64,000 bases of DNA from positions 1,261,965-1,325,964 of the forward strand of contig VXAY01001101.1 in assembly GCA_013399855.1 (NCBI GenBank), written 5' to 3'. The number at the start of each line of letters is the position of its first letter. The stretch's first letter is position 1. Both the position numbers and the translations under genes were made by a program. Source of the stretch: Oxyruncus cristatus (lineage: Eukaryota; Chordata; Aves; Passeriformes; Cotingidae). Positions 1-13,200 of this stretch are shown in pieces. The notes beneath the pieces are model-generated. The model saw only the letters and a program-made list of their open reading frames with translations, did not search any database and was not told where the DNA came from.

Positions 1-3000
1 TTTGAAAAGGTGATGTTGACTGCTCCCCTGACCTCCATGCACTGCTTGGCCAACATACAAGGATTCACCTCAAAATCTCATGTGCTGGAGTCCAGATGAC
101 CCATTTCATGATCAGGCTGCCTGAAGCACCCTAGCAAGGACCGGCTGGAATATCTGTCCCCATGCTGCAGACTCCACCTCACACCCGCTGCTGCACACCT
201 TCTGGATGATGCATCCAGCAAGTCCCAGCCAGAGTCCATGGAGCAAAACTACTCCACCAGAATTACTTCATCAACCAGGAGAAGGAAATATCATAATTCT
301 TTTTGGTTCAAGACTTTCTGTGTAGACAGGACATATCTCTGGTGCTGATCCAAGACAAACCAGGCTATTAGGACTTGCCACTACATTGTTACCACATTTT
401 GTCTGACCTCAGTACTGATAGGGTGAATCAGCTGAGTAAAGCTAATTTTATCCCTTATTGATTCAGGGGCAGTGAAATGTTCACATACTCACCAACAAAT
501 TTCAGCAGAGGTTCTTAATACTTTTTTCCTTTTGGTAAAAGAAAGTCTTTTCTTCAAGTCTTCACGTAGCTTTTCCCTGATAATTTATATATGTGAAAGT
601 CAATAACTTTATCTGTATAATGAACAGTGGTGCCAGTTGACACTTCTATAGATTTTGGCAGCTTCCTTTTATTGTGTTAGTTTTTTTTCTTTGCCCGTCT
701 TTTAAGAGCTCTGTGAAGGTGAGTAGAAGGATACGACACCGTGGTTTTCACAGATAACATTCAAGAGCTGCATTTTGTTCTGTGTCCCAAGTGACTTACC
801 TGAGAGACACTGAGAGGCTGGGCTGCAGAATTAATGAAGAATATTACAGGTGTTTATTTATAGGTGAGAATCAAATATGCCTGGGTTGACCAACAGTGAC
901 TCAGGGATTGTCAAACAGCAGTATTTCAACATTTTCAAGCAGCCCTGTGAAGAACTTGGGGTTAGCTGACTAAATGATAACAGTGACTGGCCAGTCAGCA
1001 TAAGCTGTGATGAGTTATATCATGTTACTTTACTAAATCCATGGTCTCAAAAGAGTTTAATCACAGTTGGATGACACAAAGCCAAATACAAATTGCCTTG
1101 CTTAGCAAAGACTGTCAGCTAACTCGCCTTTTTGCAACCAGATATGAACTAAATATCATAACGCGAACTCTAGAAAGAACAAGAGAAGAGACATGAACAC
1201 TAATATTTGGAAACTGTTAGGACTAACTATGGGGAAATACTTAGCAGAAACAGGAGAGGAAATAATGGCTAAATTGAGAAAAACCTTTCTGATACATGCT
1301 GTATGCAAATCCTCTGATGTTTGGATGCTTTTCTGCATTTCTGAAAAACCTAGAAAGCACCAAGCAGCAGAAAAATGTGTTACAAAGAATAATGCTGCAT
1401 GATCCAGGAACTCGACTGGATGATCTAATTAGACCATCATATCTAGCAATTTTTTTCCTTGGAAGTACTACTACTTTTGCTGAAAAGCTGGCACTATTAA
1501 AAGCAGTAGCAAAAAACCTATGTCTTTCCTGTCTCTGGTCTTTTTTTAAAAAATTATTTTATTAGGAATTTTATTGAAAAGCATCTTTAGGATTTTCACT
1601 TATTTAATGATGACAGGAAACACCCTAATGTCTATTGTATAACCATTTTTATTGACTAGCCAGGGCAAAATTAGTATCAGTAGCATTTACATTGTTCTAT
1701 AAATGGCCTGAGCACAATCTCATAACAAATCCACAGTGCAGTCGGAACTCATCTGTTCTTTGCACTTCCTACTTTGCAGATGAGACAGTCTCAAAAGACA
1801 GGGTAGGCTGAAGACTGGTTGGACAACTCTATAAGTGAAGTCTCTAGACTCTTGTCATTCTAGCTGTCTAAATTACTTAAACAGGACTCAGAGGAATTTA
1901 AAGGGGAGAAACGACATGACAAACAATTATATTCTAACACACTATTTATAACAATGCCCTTTCAGATTATTGTTCCACTCAGACTGACACATTACTGTAA
2001 TCCCAGGGATGAATCAAGGGACTTAGAGTTAGATCATGCACAGCTTGTAGGCATAAAAAAAATACGAATAAAGGACTGACATTCAGGAAATATAGAGCGA
2101 CTCAAGGATAAATTCTGCTGGGATGAGCTTAATTTATCAATGTCAATAACAACGGTGAACACATCGCAAGAATACATGCATATTAATTGAAAATAACTCA
2201 GATTAAATCACTGCAGTTTGACATTTTGAGATAGGCACTTTATCTTTTCAAGAAAGAGAGCACTATAAAATCTTTAATCTGAAAACACATCTTAATTGCG
2301 TGTTATCACCTCCTAATTGCTTCTATATTATATTAAACATTTTGCTAATTACTAGCCTGATCATGGTGTAAATAGCTTGAGGCTAGAGCTCATAACCAGC
2401 TGAAGACAACTGGGCACAATGAGGGCCACAAAGAAGTTTATCACTTCAGTGTATTATCATGGACTTCCATCATTGTCAGTGTCTATCACTCTTTATCTCT
2501 GCTTCCCTTGTGAGATAAAGAAGAGAGACAATAATGTAGATCAGAGGTTGGGTTGCATTTCAGTTAATCCATCTATTTCTAGCTCTAGATGTCTAATATT
2601 CCCTGGGGACAAAAGTTGTCTGCCTATTGCTGTCACTAATCTACTGCTCGAAGACTGAGGCCAGAATGCTGTTTGCTCTACCACAAGACTGGGTAATGGA
2701 GGCGCTCCTGGACAGCTGGAAGTGTGCGCTGCATCTGAAACCAAAGGACATGGACGAAATACGTTGCTGTGAGCAATCTACCCACTTAGCTTCAGACCCC
2801 AAGTAATACACAGGGAGAATCTGAGGCAGCAGCTTGTGACTTAATAAGAAAATTATTTACGTATAGGCAATAAAAATGCTCCTACGAAACTGTCAGGTGA
2901 CCCAGCAATGCAGGCAGTCACTCGGGCAGCAACTAAAAATTTAGGCATAGCAATTGCTTAAACAATTACTGTTACCTGAAAGGAGATGACCAAAACATAA

Positions 3001-3832
3001 TTGTTAGGGGTTTCTTGAAAGAAAAACAATTTTATCCAACATCACATTCAGGAATTAAGTGACTTTTTGGGTTCCAAACTGCTTTGTAAAAAACAACCTG
3101 CGTTTCCCAAAGGAACCAAACTTCAGTGGGAATAAATCAGCACACAGGTAAACAGCTTTTCTCACCGTCTCCTTGGCAGAACATAAGTTTAGCCAGTGCT
3201 AAGAGGATGTGCTAATGTGCGGTCTATGAATTTTGCTCTCTGTGTTTAAAGTTAGATTTTTACTACTGCTATTTTGTCAGTGTTTGCTGTAAGATGCCAG
3301 AGGCCCAAGTTAATCTCTGTTAATGAAAGTTTACTCTTTTGTCTGTCTTTGCTCTGTGGAAATGGCAAAGAATTTACATCTGGAGCTTCATTTGCTAGAT
3401 GGAAAAACCTCACAACTTTTACTAAGTAGAAAGTTTGTAAGTCAGGCAGGAAGAAACAGACTGCAAATGAGGAAATATGAAATATGGATGAATTTAGGCC
3501 TGAGTCATGAGATGCAAAAGCAGAGCATTCTCAGCTTCAAACTTTCTGTATCAGAAGACCTTGTTTAGTGAAATTGTACATAATTAATTAATCAGAAAGT
3601 AATGCTCAAATCTGAAGAAACCTTCTACCTTCCCCACAGAGAGACATGCCTCATTCATGGGATGTGACACTTTCTCCAGTGAGACAAGTACTGCCCCTGC
3701 TTAGACCATTACCTTCCAGATTCCCTCTCACACCTCCTGGACACAGCTGTGGCTTGTTTTATTTTCTACTCCAAGGGCTATATCACTCTCTCTTTACCTA
3801 AATTCCTGGTTTTCAGGAATACCATAAAATAA
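1..3832. other. Unassigned non-coding DNA
   Basis: AT-rich single-copy-looking sequence with no recognisable exon, repeat or RNA gene. Open frames reach only 89 codons and resemble no family I know. The one structured spot I noticed is a group of homeodomain-type TAATT motifs at 2293-2351, listed separately. Intron or intergenic DNA is the simplest reading. Confidence 0.7.
2293..2351. promoter_or_regulatory. Homeodomain-motif cluster, possible enhancer core
   Basis: Three homeodomain-type core motifs lie within 59 bases: TAATTGC at 2293-2299, TAATTGC at 2314-2320 and TAATTAC at 2346-2352. The two identical copies are 21 bases apart, about two turns of the helix, which would place them on the same face of DNA. 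Such clusters are common in vertebrate developmental enhancers, but TAATT motifs are also frequent by chance in AT-rich DNA. Function is inferred only. Confidence 0.2.
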
Positions 3833-3930
3833 GTTGGAGAATTGGATGGTGTCCCTGTCCATGACATAGGGTTTGGAACTAGATGATCTTTGAGATATTT
3901 TCTAACCCAAACTATTTTATGATTCTATGA
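3833..3930 (+). mobile_element. CR1 LINE, 5'-truncated 3' tail
   Basis: About 98 bases match the 3' end of avian CR1 elements as I know it: a GTTGGA..TTGGATGG stretch, a GGAACTAGATGATCTTTGAG block, an AACCCAAACTATTTTATG block, and the terminal octamer-type repeat ending GATTCTATGA. There is no poly(A) tail, as expected for CR1, which ends in a short 8-base repeat. Reverse transcriptase and ORF1 are absent, so this is a dead 5'-truncated copy. It is noticeably diverged from the family sequence, so it is an old insertion. This is the strongest taxonomic marker in the window. Confidence 0.88.
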
Positions 3931-5182
3931 AATAAGAAGTGCTAACACCATCCCTTTGCACTACCTGTGTACCATTGGACTGGCTGCTGCAGGTGCTGCC
4001 CACCTCCCAGGGTCTGCCTCTCTCCTCCCCTGTGCCTGCTGCATCCCTTTGCCATCCCATCTCTGTAGCACTCTCACATGGCAGCTTGATCGATCGCTTT
4101 GGTGACATGAGCTACAGCATGATGTTGACAGGAATCCAGGACTCCCAAAGACTTTGTGTCAAAGCTTAAGAAACTGGGCTTCTTGTTAAAAAAAAAAAAA
4201 AAAAAGGAATGAAATACAGCACAGCTATCCTGAAGTAAGCGACGGTGCACAGCTGTTTTATTGCCTGGTACAGGTAAGACATTTTTAGGGAATATATTCT
4301 GTCTTTTAAAGAGCCCAGGGCAGAAGGCTCTGGATTCGTTTCAGCTGCCAGAATCCTCTTACTCCTTCGGTTTCCTATTATCTTTATTTCCTTCTTTCTT
4401 TGTTTCTAGGCTGTGTCTGTTTAAAGTGTCTCAGCCTCCTTCTTCAGCTCCTAGGTGCCTGTGTTCTCCACAAGAATTCCTTAATTTGCCACTTCTTCTT
4501 GTGGCTATGGGAAAGCCATGCTGCATTCTTGCCTTCCTTTGTATTCAAAGTGAGGAGAGGGACATATTTCCCAGAAGAATAAATATTCTGCCGTAACAGG
4601 TTGGTGCAAGGCTGGGCCCCCTATGTGGGGGTAGGCAATTTCAAGAATACCTTGTACTTACACAGAGGGGTGCACACAGCTTAAAGGAAAGGCTGTACCA
4701 CACAATACACAACTTCCAAGGGCTCATTTCTGCAATTGTATTTTAAGCCTGTGCTACAGATGAGTTTTATGATATTTGCTTGTTTGTGTTTTCTCCTCTG
4801 TGTTAACGTATATTATCTTCACAGCCACTAATTCTTGATATAAATGATGCTAAGCAGTAAAGTATGGTCCATTAACTTGATTTTTAAAAGTATCTAAAAT
4901 TTACGCAGTGATTTAAATAATAATATAAATTATATTAAGTATGTGCAGCAGCAGAGGGTACGGCCTCCTAAACAGAATGAATTTCTCCTTGGAGAGCACT
5001 GATTAGTTCATTTTTCCTAATGAATCTTTCGTTATAGTCAGAAGTTCCTTTTTTTCCCCCTCACTGTCTCACTTATGAAGCATGCATATGTATATATGTA
5101 TGTTCCATTTATATATTTGATAGCTAGATTAAGTAATATCCTACTTCACCTCCAGAAAGGGCACAGCACTTCTCAAGGAGGC
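3931..5182. other. Unassigned non-coding DNA with an A18 tract
   Basis: No gene recognised. An 18-base A run lies at 4188-4205, and a short TA/TG-alternating stretch (TATATATGTATG type) at 5087-5120. The 111-codon open frame at 4261-4596 overlaps a 60-codon frame in another phase and resembles nothing I know. Confidence 0.65.
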
Positions 5183-5235
5183 AGTTGCATTTCTTAGGAG
5201 GGGGAAACTGAGGCCAAGGCACTCCACCCATGGAT
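5183..5235 (+). mobile_element. Possible MIR-like SINE scrap
   Basis: A GGGGGAAACTGAGGCCAAGG block follows GCATTTCTTAGGAG, recalling the MIR segment around 'CCATTTTACAGATGGGGAAACTGAGGCACAGAG'-type sequence. Only about 50 bases align by eye, so chance similarity is possible. Confidence 0.3.
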
Positions 5236-8200
5236 CCTCAACCTGCTCAATCTATGGGCCAGCCACTTCCAAGTGTATAATTCATGGCTAAAGTACACTC
5301 TGCAGAAAAGTGGATGGATACTGCTGCTTCTCTCAGTGCAATTTATTATTGAGGCCAATTAGAAAGTGTTACCCATTAAGACTTATGTAGCCAGCATTTC
5401 TCCCGCCCTGTCAAAAAAGTGCAGCAGATGGTTTTGCACTGCCTTCTCCAGCATCTAGTGATGCCCCCCTGCTTCAGCTCTCCCCTCACTCTGTGTATTC
5501 ACACCATTCTCCCCCAGGGCAGGGTGAAGGAGAGAGAAGTTCCCCAGTTCCCTCATAAGTGCTTTACGTGCTCCTGGAAGACAGGCTGCCATCTGGCCTA
5601 ATGAGCTTTGGAACAAACTGCCTTTAAGACAACTTTCCTTTACCTGCAGTGACGCTCCTTTGGCGGTTGTTTACCAGCACCCCAGTCAATTAGGCTGTAG
5701 TTTAAGATTCATCACAGTTGTTGGTTTTTTCCCCTAGAAATATCAATGTAGGTAGTGTTTTCCAATAAGTGGACATTAATTCATGCTGAATTACAGTGGG
5801 ATTCCCAAGAAACTACATATGAATACTGAAAGAAATCATTATGATTAATGATATAATTTATATGTGCATGTTGATGAAAGAATCATAATCTAGAGTAAAT
5901 TAGTAGAGATTTATGTACTAATAATTTTGTTGTGCTCTAAGGTCCAGATGAAAACCAACTAAGTGATGTTGTATTGACAGCCAGTTCATATTATCATATC
6001 TTAAAGGGATAGTATAATGTGAAATAAACAATTTCTAATGTATATTAACTCCATTTCACTTTTTCCTTCCTCCCATAATCTATGTTTATGGCATTGATAG
6101 GAGTAGGGTTTCATCCCTTTCATCTTCACATACATGCCAAAGAGTCAATGTGAATGAGACGACTGAAAATATTTAAACATAAAATAACTGACTTTTAAAA
6201 GAGAAAAGTAAATTAACTGACCTGATCCATCCATGTATTTCTGAGTGCATGAAGGCCATGTGGCTGCATGCAGGGAAGAGGAATTTCATGCCTTTCAGGA
6301 CAGCTGGTGCAGCTCTCCCCAAATCCCGCGGTGTCCCAGGTCAGTGCCCAGGACAGCCACAGCAGCACCCTACACACCTCCTGGCCACGCACAGTGCTGC
6401 AGACGGCGGCACCTCGCCAGCCATCACAAATGCACGGCACAATCTCCAATATCTTAAATGCAGCCTTTATTGCTTACTGCAGATAATGCAGCCCTGGCAT
6501 TGGGAGAACTGAGGCCAAGAAGTGAATTTGTGCTTAGTTTTCCATAAAGGAAAACACCAGCAGAAGCATCTTTCTTATCGGCAGTATTTTTTCAAGCGCT
6601 TATTGCATAAGCTGGAGCACAGCTGAAGCTGAGGGTAGTATGGGCCTCTTCAAAACTCTGTGTGGCAGAGGCCGTGTACCAGTGTCACACAGTCACCTTG
6701 TGGGCTTTGAAATGCCAGCTCATGGTAAACACATAAAGTAAAGTGCATTACTTAATATTCTAAAGAGACGGTTGTGAATTGTTTTACATTAATCACTAAA
6801 GCGAATGTTTATAAAATGAATCTCTGTATAATAACCAACTGATCTTACCTCTGAAATTCTTATGGAAAATAGAAAGTGGAATGTAAGTGAAATTATCTGT
6901 TCCAATTTATTTTTAAAAACAAGGATAAATTGCTGACCTAGCAAAATCTGCAATTTTTTTTTCCTGTGGTGCTCTTAGGACTTAATCATACTTTTAAAAA
7001 AAAATTTTTGAAGTGGTATAATCTAGTCAAAATAGTCTTGTGTTTTTGTAATATGATACATTATCAATCTATAGCAACTCAGATAGAACTCCTCTCCAAG
7101 GAGTTTAGAGCCTAAACTGTTTACAGTTTTCAAGAAGAAAACATCCCCTGAGCTATGTGTCCAAGACTGTAGTGATGTGATCCAGCAGCAGGACTACTAC
7201 TGTACATTAGTAATTTAAACAAGATCCAGAATTTTTCCTCCTGTATTTTCCCTTTTAAGTTACATATTTGCTGCTGGGGACGTAGTTTTGTAGCACAAAA
7301 CTGAATACTAGAGGCAATGTTTAAATTTTATACAAGCTTGGATATATTTGTTCATAACAAAGCCTGCTGGAGGAATTAACTATCTTCTACAGGGAACCCA
7401 ATGTGAATTTACAAAGGAGAAATTACTAATAACAACATTTCTAATGAAAACCAGACTGTGCCTAGCCATTTTACCTAGCTATTACTTATGGAACCTGTAG
7501 CCACCACTAGATGCCATGCAGAATACCTAACTAATTTTCAAAATCCTCACTTGAACCTTAATTCAAGGGAAAGACCTCTTGATCTTACAAAAGGCATTAT
7601 TGCCGGAGATTAAACTGCTTGATGCTATGTATTGTTCTAGCTGTAGTCAAGAGGGAATATTAATTGAGATGTTCCATGGATTACAGTGTGTATTCCACAG
7701 TGGTTCACATGTTTCCTGGTGGTCTTTCCAACAGGAATAGCATAAATGAGGGGAATAAGACGGATCATTTTGAACCTTAGTTGTTAAGCCATTGTTCTGT
7801 TGTGCACAAAAGGTAATGCTTGGTTGATTTGCTTTATTTCTGAGCTGTTCTGATTTTTTCCCTGTGCACCTAATCTCTGCCACTTCCTCAGTGAGTCATC
7901 AGCAGCTGGACCCAGTGAAACCACAGGAACTAGCTCCTGGTAAAGAGCTCTAATGGTGCTATTACTCAAGTTCAATTCTCTTTAAGCCTAGTAAAGAAGC
8001 ATCATGAGTCATATGGTACAGACAAGAGTTCTTTTGCATTTCCTTCTTTAGGAAAATCAAAACCCATGCCTTGCTTTTTCAGAGTGATTACAATGGGTGT
8101 TTCTTATACCTATCTCACTCTGCCTGTCCTTTGCAGCAAGGATGAAGTGTCATTTTCCTTTCAATTCCTCATTATTTTTTTCTTGTACTTAACAGTTGCA

Positions 8201-10227
8201 CTGCCTATAATTTAAAGACAGTTGTTAAAAATGAAACAAAACAAAAATTCACCACCATTTAGCTCTCTCCTTTCTGGTCATTTTCACTGCACAGAAGTGC
8301 AATGTGATTCACACCTCTGATTCAGCTGATTTGATTAGTTGTTGCTGCCATACACCTGCTGCTGTCACCACAGTAGTCTGTATTTGTGGCATACATTCCT
8401 GCTGTCTGACAGAACAGGTGGATATTGTATAGTAGATTGAAAAGAATGGTTTGAATTGTAATTGTTCTGCATCCCTGCTTACACAAACTCGGCAAAAGTT
8501 ATGTCTATGAAATGAGTCTTACAATTTGCCTTCAGCAATAGGGTGGTCAAGTATCTTATTTTAAACTGAAGCCAAATTTTTAACTTCAGAAGAGAATAAA
8601 CTCCTCAGATGAACTTTACAATAAAATGGCTGGAAATTTTTTATAACTTTTTTAAATTTCTGATTCTCAGGCATTTCTACACAAGACAATTTGAAGACTT
8701 CAGAGAGTGCTGGGGGATCTCTTTGACTCTTGGTAGGAGTTCCTTTCCTCTCCTTCAATTAAAACAAGTCATTCTTAACATTTAAAAATGGTCCTTACTA
8801 AAAGAATGTCTCAGTTATTATCCTCTCAGACTAGCGTTTTGCCTTCTGAGGAAGTCCTGCATGCTGGTTGAAGGAGGTTTACTTGAATTGTAATGCAGTG
8901 CTGCTCAGGGATGGACAGGCTGCGACAGTCTGTAACACTGGGCAGCAGGAAAAGAAACGGAGTTTATTGTTCAGGGTATTGAATGGAGGGAACTATACGG
9001 CAGTTGAAAAAGATCTCCTTGCAAAGTGTGGGGGTATCTCTGACCATACAGGTCTTTGAATTATCCTTTAAACATGAAATAGGAAGAACCCAAAATCCCA
9101 CATGCTTCCCAAGTCAAAAGTATTTCAGTGAAAAACTGAGGGTACAAGTACCTTTTAACTGGTAGGAAGAAATGGAGATCCCAAATACGGAAAATATGAA
9201 ACCTCCCAAGGAGAGGTAAAGTGCAATTGTAGTCTCTCTAAATCAGAGAGTTTATTTATTAGCACAGTTGTATTTTAATGAATTAAGAGCTCCAATACAG
9301 ACACTCCCAAGTTGCAACACACATATCACACAAGAAACACGAGAGTCTGGGCCCTGATGTGAGCCTGTGCAGAGCTGCAGGCTGAGGCTGCTGCCACCAC
9401 TGCTGCTGATGGCAGTACTTGGCAAGAAAAAGTTTGAAAATCATAGTCCTAAGGGATGAGCAGTTTTCCTTCTCATTCAAGATAATTTTTAGGCAAGTAG
9501 TGGGCCTCATCTAAAGCACACACATTATTCCTCTGGTTTGAACAAAACCAAATGTTTTGATGTTTTCATACAAGAAATGCCATCTAAATACCAATTTACC
9601 AGCACTGCCAAGATTTAAAATTGATTACTTCTGCCTATTTCTCCAGCTAGCTATAAAATTTACAGCAGATTGTAAATCATGGTTCTGTAGAGGCAAAATC
9701 CAACAAATATTTGAAGACAACATTGTGCATATTTTTAATTCGCACTTCTGCAAAAATGCACATCTGAGGTGCTGTGTTATGGAAGAATTTTTCTTAAAGC
9801 AGGAAAAAAAGCATAATGAGATAAAATTTTAGGCAGGCTGTGATTCTACATTTTGGAAGTTTCCACAAAGTTTTATGGTATCTATTTCAAATTAATATTT
9901 CATTAAACTACTTTCATTTGCTATCTTTAGAATGATTAATTTGATATGTTACTTCAGGTTTTACCTTTTATCTATACAGCCCACATTAGTGTTTTGGAAT
10001 CATGCTACCAATGATTTTTCAGCTCTCAGGTAAATAAGAGGATAGGATGGAACCAAAGAGCTTTCAATTTTCATCCAGTTCTAACAGATGTATTTGATTT
10101 ATAGTAGAAGCTGGTTTCATATTCTTAAAAATGTTGTAAACAATTTGCAGCTGCTTGATTTTTTGATGCCATCATAAATATTCATGAACTTTTTCCAAGA
10201 TCTACAAATATAAGGTGACCTTAGACC

Positions 10228-10228
<1 letters not shown>
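5236..10228. other. Unassigned non-coding DNA
   Basis: No gene recognised. Contains a GC-richer patch at 6290-6440 (listed separately), AT-rich stretches around 5820-6070 and 6740-7080, and a stretch at 8285-8425 that is low in repeats and reads like conserved non-coding DNA, though I cannot test conservation. Open frames here are at most 91 codons. Confidence 0.65.
6290..6440. other. Local GC-rich patch
   Basis: A roughly 150-base block is clearly richer in G+C than its AT-rich surroundings and carries several CpGs (CCGCGG at 6326-6331, plus GACGGCGG and CTCGCC). It is far too short for a classical CpG island. Three overlapping open frames of 70-87 codons on the plus strand and one of 78 on the minus strand pass through it, which is the usual by-product of fewer stop codons in GC-rich DNA. 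Confidence 0.5.

Positions 10229-10266
<38 letters not shown>
10229..10266 (+). repeat. A38 homopolymer
   Basis: An uninterrupted run of 38 adenines, the longest homopolymer in the window. It could be the tail of a retrocopy, but the sequence immediately upstream resembles no CR1, SINE or recognisable mRNA 3' end and I see no AATAAA just before it. CR1 elements do not make A tails. Its exact length may be uncertain in an assembly. Confidence 0.95.
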
Positions 10267-10269
<3 letters not shown>

Positions 10270-13200
10270 GACTTGGGTGGTACAGTGTTAAGTCATTGCT
10301 TTTTCACCTTTCTAAGAACTACAGAGACAGCTGCAAAGTCTGAGCTCAACATCACATACAGCATTTCTGGAAAATGTAGTGCCATGTATTTTAAACAGAA
10401 ACAATGAAAAGCCACTGCACTAAAGCAAGGCTAGCAGAGAGCCTGATGACACAGTTTGGCATAAACAGAGTGTCCAGGCAAGAAGTCACTGCGTCTGTAA
10501 TCAATAGCTCTGAACGTGACCTTTAGTAATGTTAGTAACCATTTTTCAGCATGTCATAGCACAGTTTTCTGACCATAATGGAAAGAAAAGGGAATGACTG
10601 CTGGAAAATGGAGGGAAGTATTAAAATAAAAATAAGACGAAAAGCAAAACTGGCAAATCTCACTATTCTGTTTGCAAACCTATTAATTGTTCAGCAATTA
10701 AAACTGACACTACAGCATACAAAACTATTACATTGTGTCATATCACACGATAGGATACTGTATTATCATAACTTTACGTAACTAACAGGTACATTTTGCT
10801 CACCTTTCAGCAAAGCTCTCCCTGTTTCTTTACCCCCTTGAGATTTTCTCCTTCACTATTTTCACAAACTATATAAAACTTTTGTGTTTCAGGTGAAATT
10901 TTTATGTTTTTTAAGACTAATTGTAGAGAGTATAGAGAGACAGTAATTGCATCAGCACCTCAAGCCAGCCAGACAAGCCGGGGATGGGAAGGTAGGGGGT
11001 CCTGACTAAAATGAGAAGATGTAAGAAAAGACTTGAGAAGGTGAAATAATTCCACTCAGGAAGATGCAGGACTTTGAGGGTGTTGATCTTCAGTGGCATA
11101 AATTGCTTAAAGTGATGCTGAATTACACCATCTTGCCTTAAACATTTGGGTCATCTGATATATAATTTAAGCATGGCCTATGTGACTGAGATTTCTAATG
11201 ATACATCTCAGCAAGTAATGACTAAAATGACACATTAGTGGCAAAACCCAGGATTTGTCCCAAAATTCATAGAACACATTTTATACTAACGCACTGCATC
11301 CACAACACATCTTTTTCCTGGGGCATTCACAAGGTTTAAATAAATTACAGGTAATATTTTCATAAGTACACATATGATTTAGAAATCCATGCCCCATTTT
11401 TTAAATTGAAGGAAAGTGTTTAAAGTGATTTCAAAGGGATTGAGGTGATGAAACACTATAAAAAGAATCCTACCAAGCTTCTCTTACGTTCAGTATCTGA
11501 CTATAAATGCTTGGATGTCCCTTTGAAGGTCAGGGAGATCTAATGTACTAGGCATCCAAGTTGCTTTCAGAACTGTGAATTAGACCCCTAAATAACATAA
11601 ATGATTTTGAAAACAAGATCTAACAAAATCCTGTAGATATGTTGGGTTTAGTAAGGGTATCTGAAAGACTCACCTGGAAGTCTTAACAGCTTTAGGAGCC
11701 CTTGACAAAATCCCACAGTCTTCATACATCAATGTCAGAATGTAAACTGAGTACAGTCCTGTGAACAGAAAGAACAATATAAGTTGATCTGGTTTTCAAT
11801 GTTTATTCCCAAAATACCATGCAGCCTGAAAGAAAAGTTAAGAAAAATCCTAATAATTTCAGAATAATTCCCTCATACTCAGCAATATCAACGTCATATG
11901 TCTGGCTCAAAACCGAGCATCACAGTGAAAATTGCACCACAACAATGCCATCACTACTGCCCGTGCTTTCAGGTTTCAGAAAACTTGTATTGAGACTAAT
12001 GTGAAAACTTTCACTTCAAATAAAGAGATTAAGAATAATCTACTGACAACTGAAACAAGTTTATATTTTGATATATATCTATATTTTTTTTCTGATGTGA
12101 AGTCTTTTAAGAGAAGACAGTGACATACGCGTTATACATCAAACTGATTATTCATTTTTATAGGACTCAATACTCCAATATGAAAAGCCTAAATTTCTCT
12201 TTTTCTCTCTGTGGCTTTAATACAATTTGTCTTATGTCTATAAAGCCTGGAGAACTGGTGCAATAAATTAAGGAAACATATTTGACAAATAAGTAGACAT
12301 TTTCCAAGGCAATTTTTAACTGTGTATATGAGAATTTTCCATGACAGTGAACACTATTTAGACAACAGAACGATCTAAAGAAAGTGTTCAGTACCTCTGC
12401 TTGATTTTCCATGAGAATATTAGTCAGGTAAGTCTTATCCATCTGAGAGTGCTCTGGATGGTTCGATGTATTATTTGTCAGTGTTTCCTATACCAGATGT
12501 GGGCAACATGAAACACTTGGGTAGAAATATGGTTAATATGGAACCATGCCTGGATACCTTTATGATTTTTCTCCTTATGCACCTAAACCATACTTTTATG
12601 AAAGCTACTTTTGGAGCTGGATAAACTGCACAGAGAGATATTTATTTTAAAATTAAAAAAAAAAATGATCAAGCCTGATTCTCAGTAAGTCACATCCTTT
12701 TTACATTTCACAGACATGACATGTCATTAGGAAATGGTGCTACTCTTGGTTACATTGGCATGTCATGTTACAGTACATTAGAAAACATGATGTGCTGACA
12801 TAACCATGCATGACCATTATCCGAATGACACGTTAAATTCTGGCAGTTCAGAAAGAGGCACATTTAGGTCTCAGTACACATATTTTGCATATATCATAAT
12901 CTACACATGCAAAGTGTAAAAGATTGGAAAAAACACAAAGGAAATAGTGCAATCATGAAGTTAAATCATGCTTTATTCGGTGTTCATCCAAATCCACATC
13001 TCTGTCTGCCCTTATATTTTGCATGAGTATTGAGCACAGTCCCTAACTGATTATTTATGCAAAACAAACCTCAAACAAACATAAATAATTATCTTTGAAT
13101 ACTAGAAGAAAACGGAATCACTTTTTATTACCTCCATAGCTGTTATGGTTGATCTCTATATTTTATTTGTTCTTGACTTTTGGTGTGCATTAACATCTGG

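Noticed and set aside
1750..1850. TTTGCAGATGAGACAGTCTC, suggestive of MIR
   Set aside because: Similarity stops after about 20 bases.
6470..6535. GGGAGAACTGAGGCCAAGAAG, suggestive of MIR
   Set aside because: Only about 25 bases match; no co-linear flanks, so not counted as a SINE.
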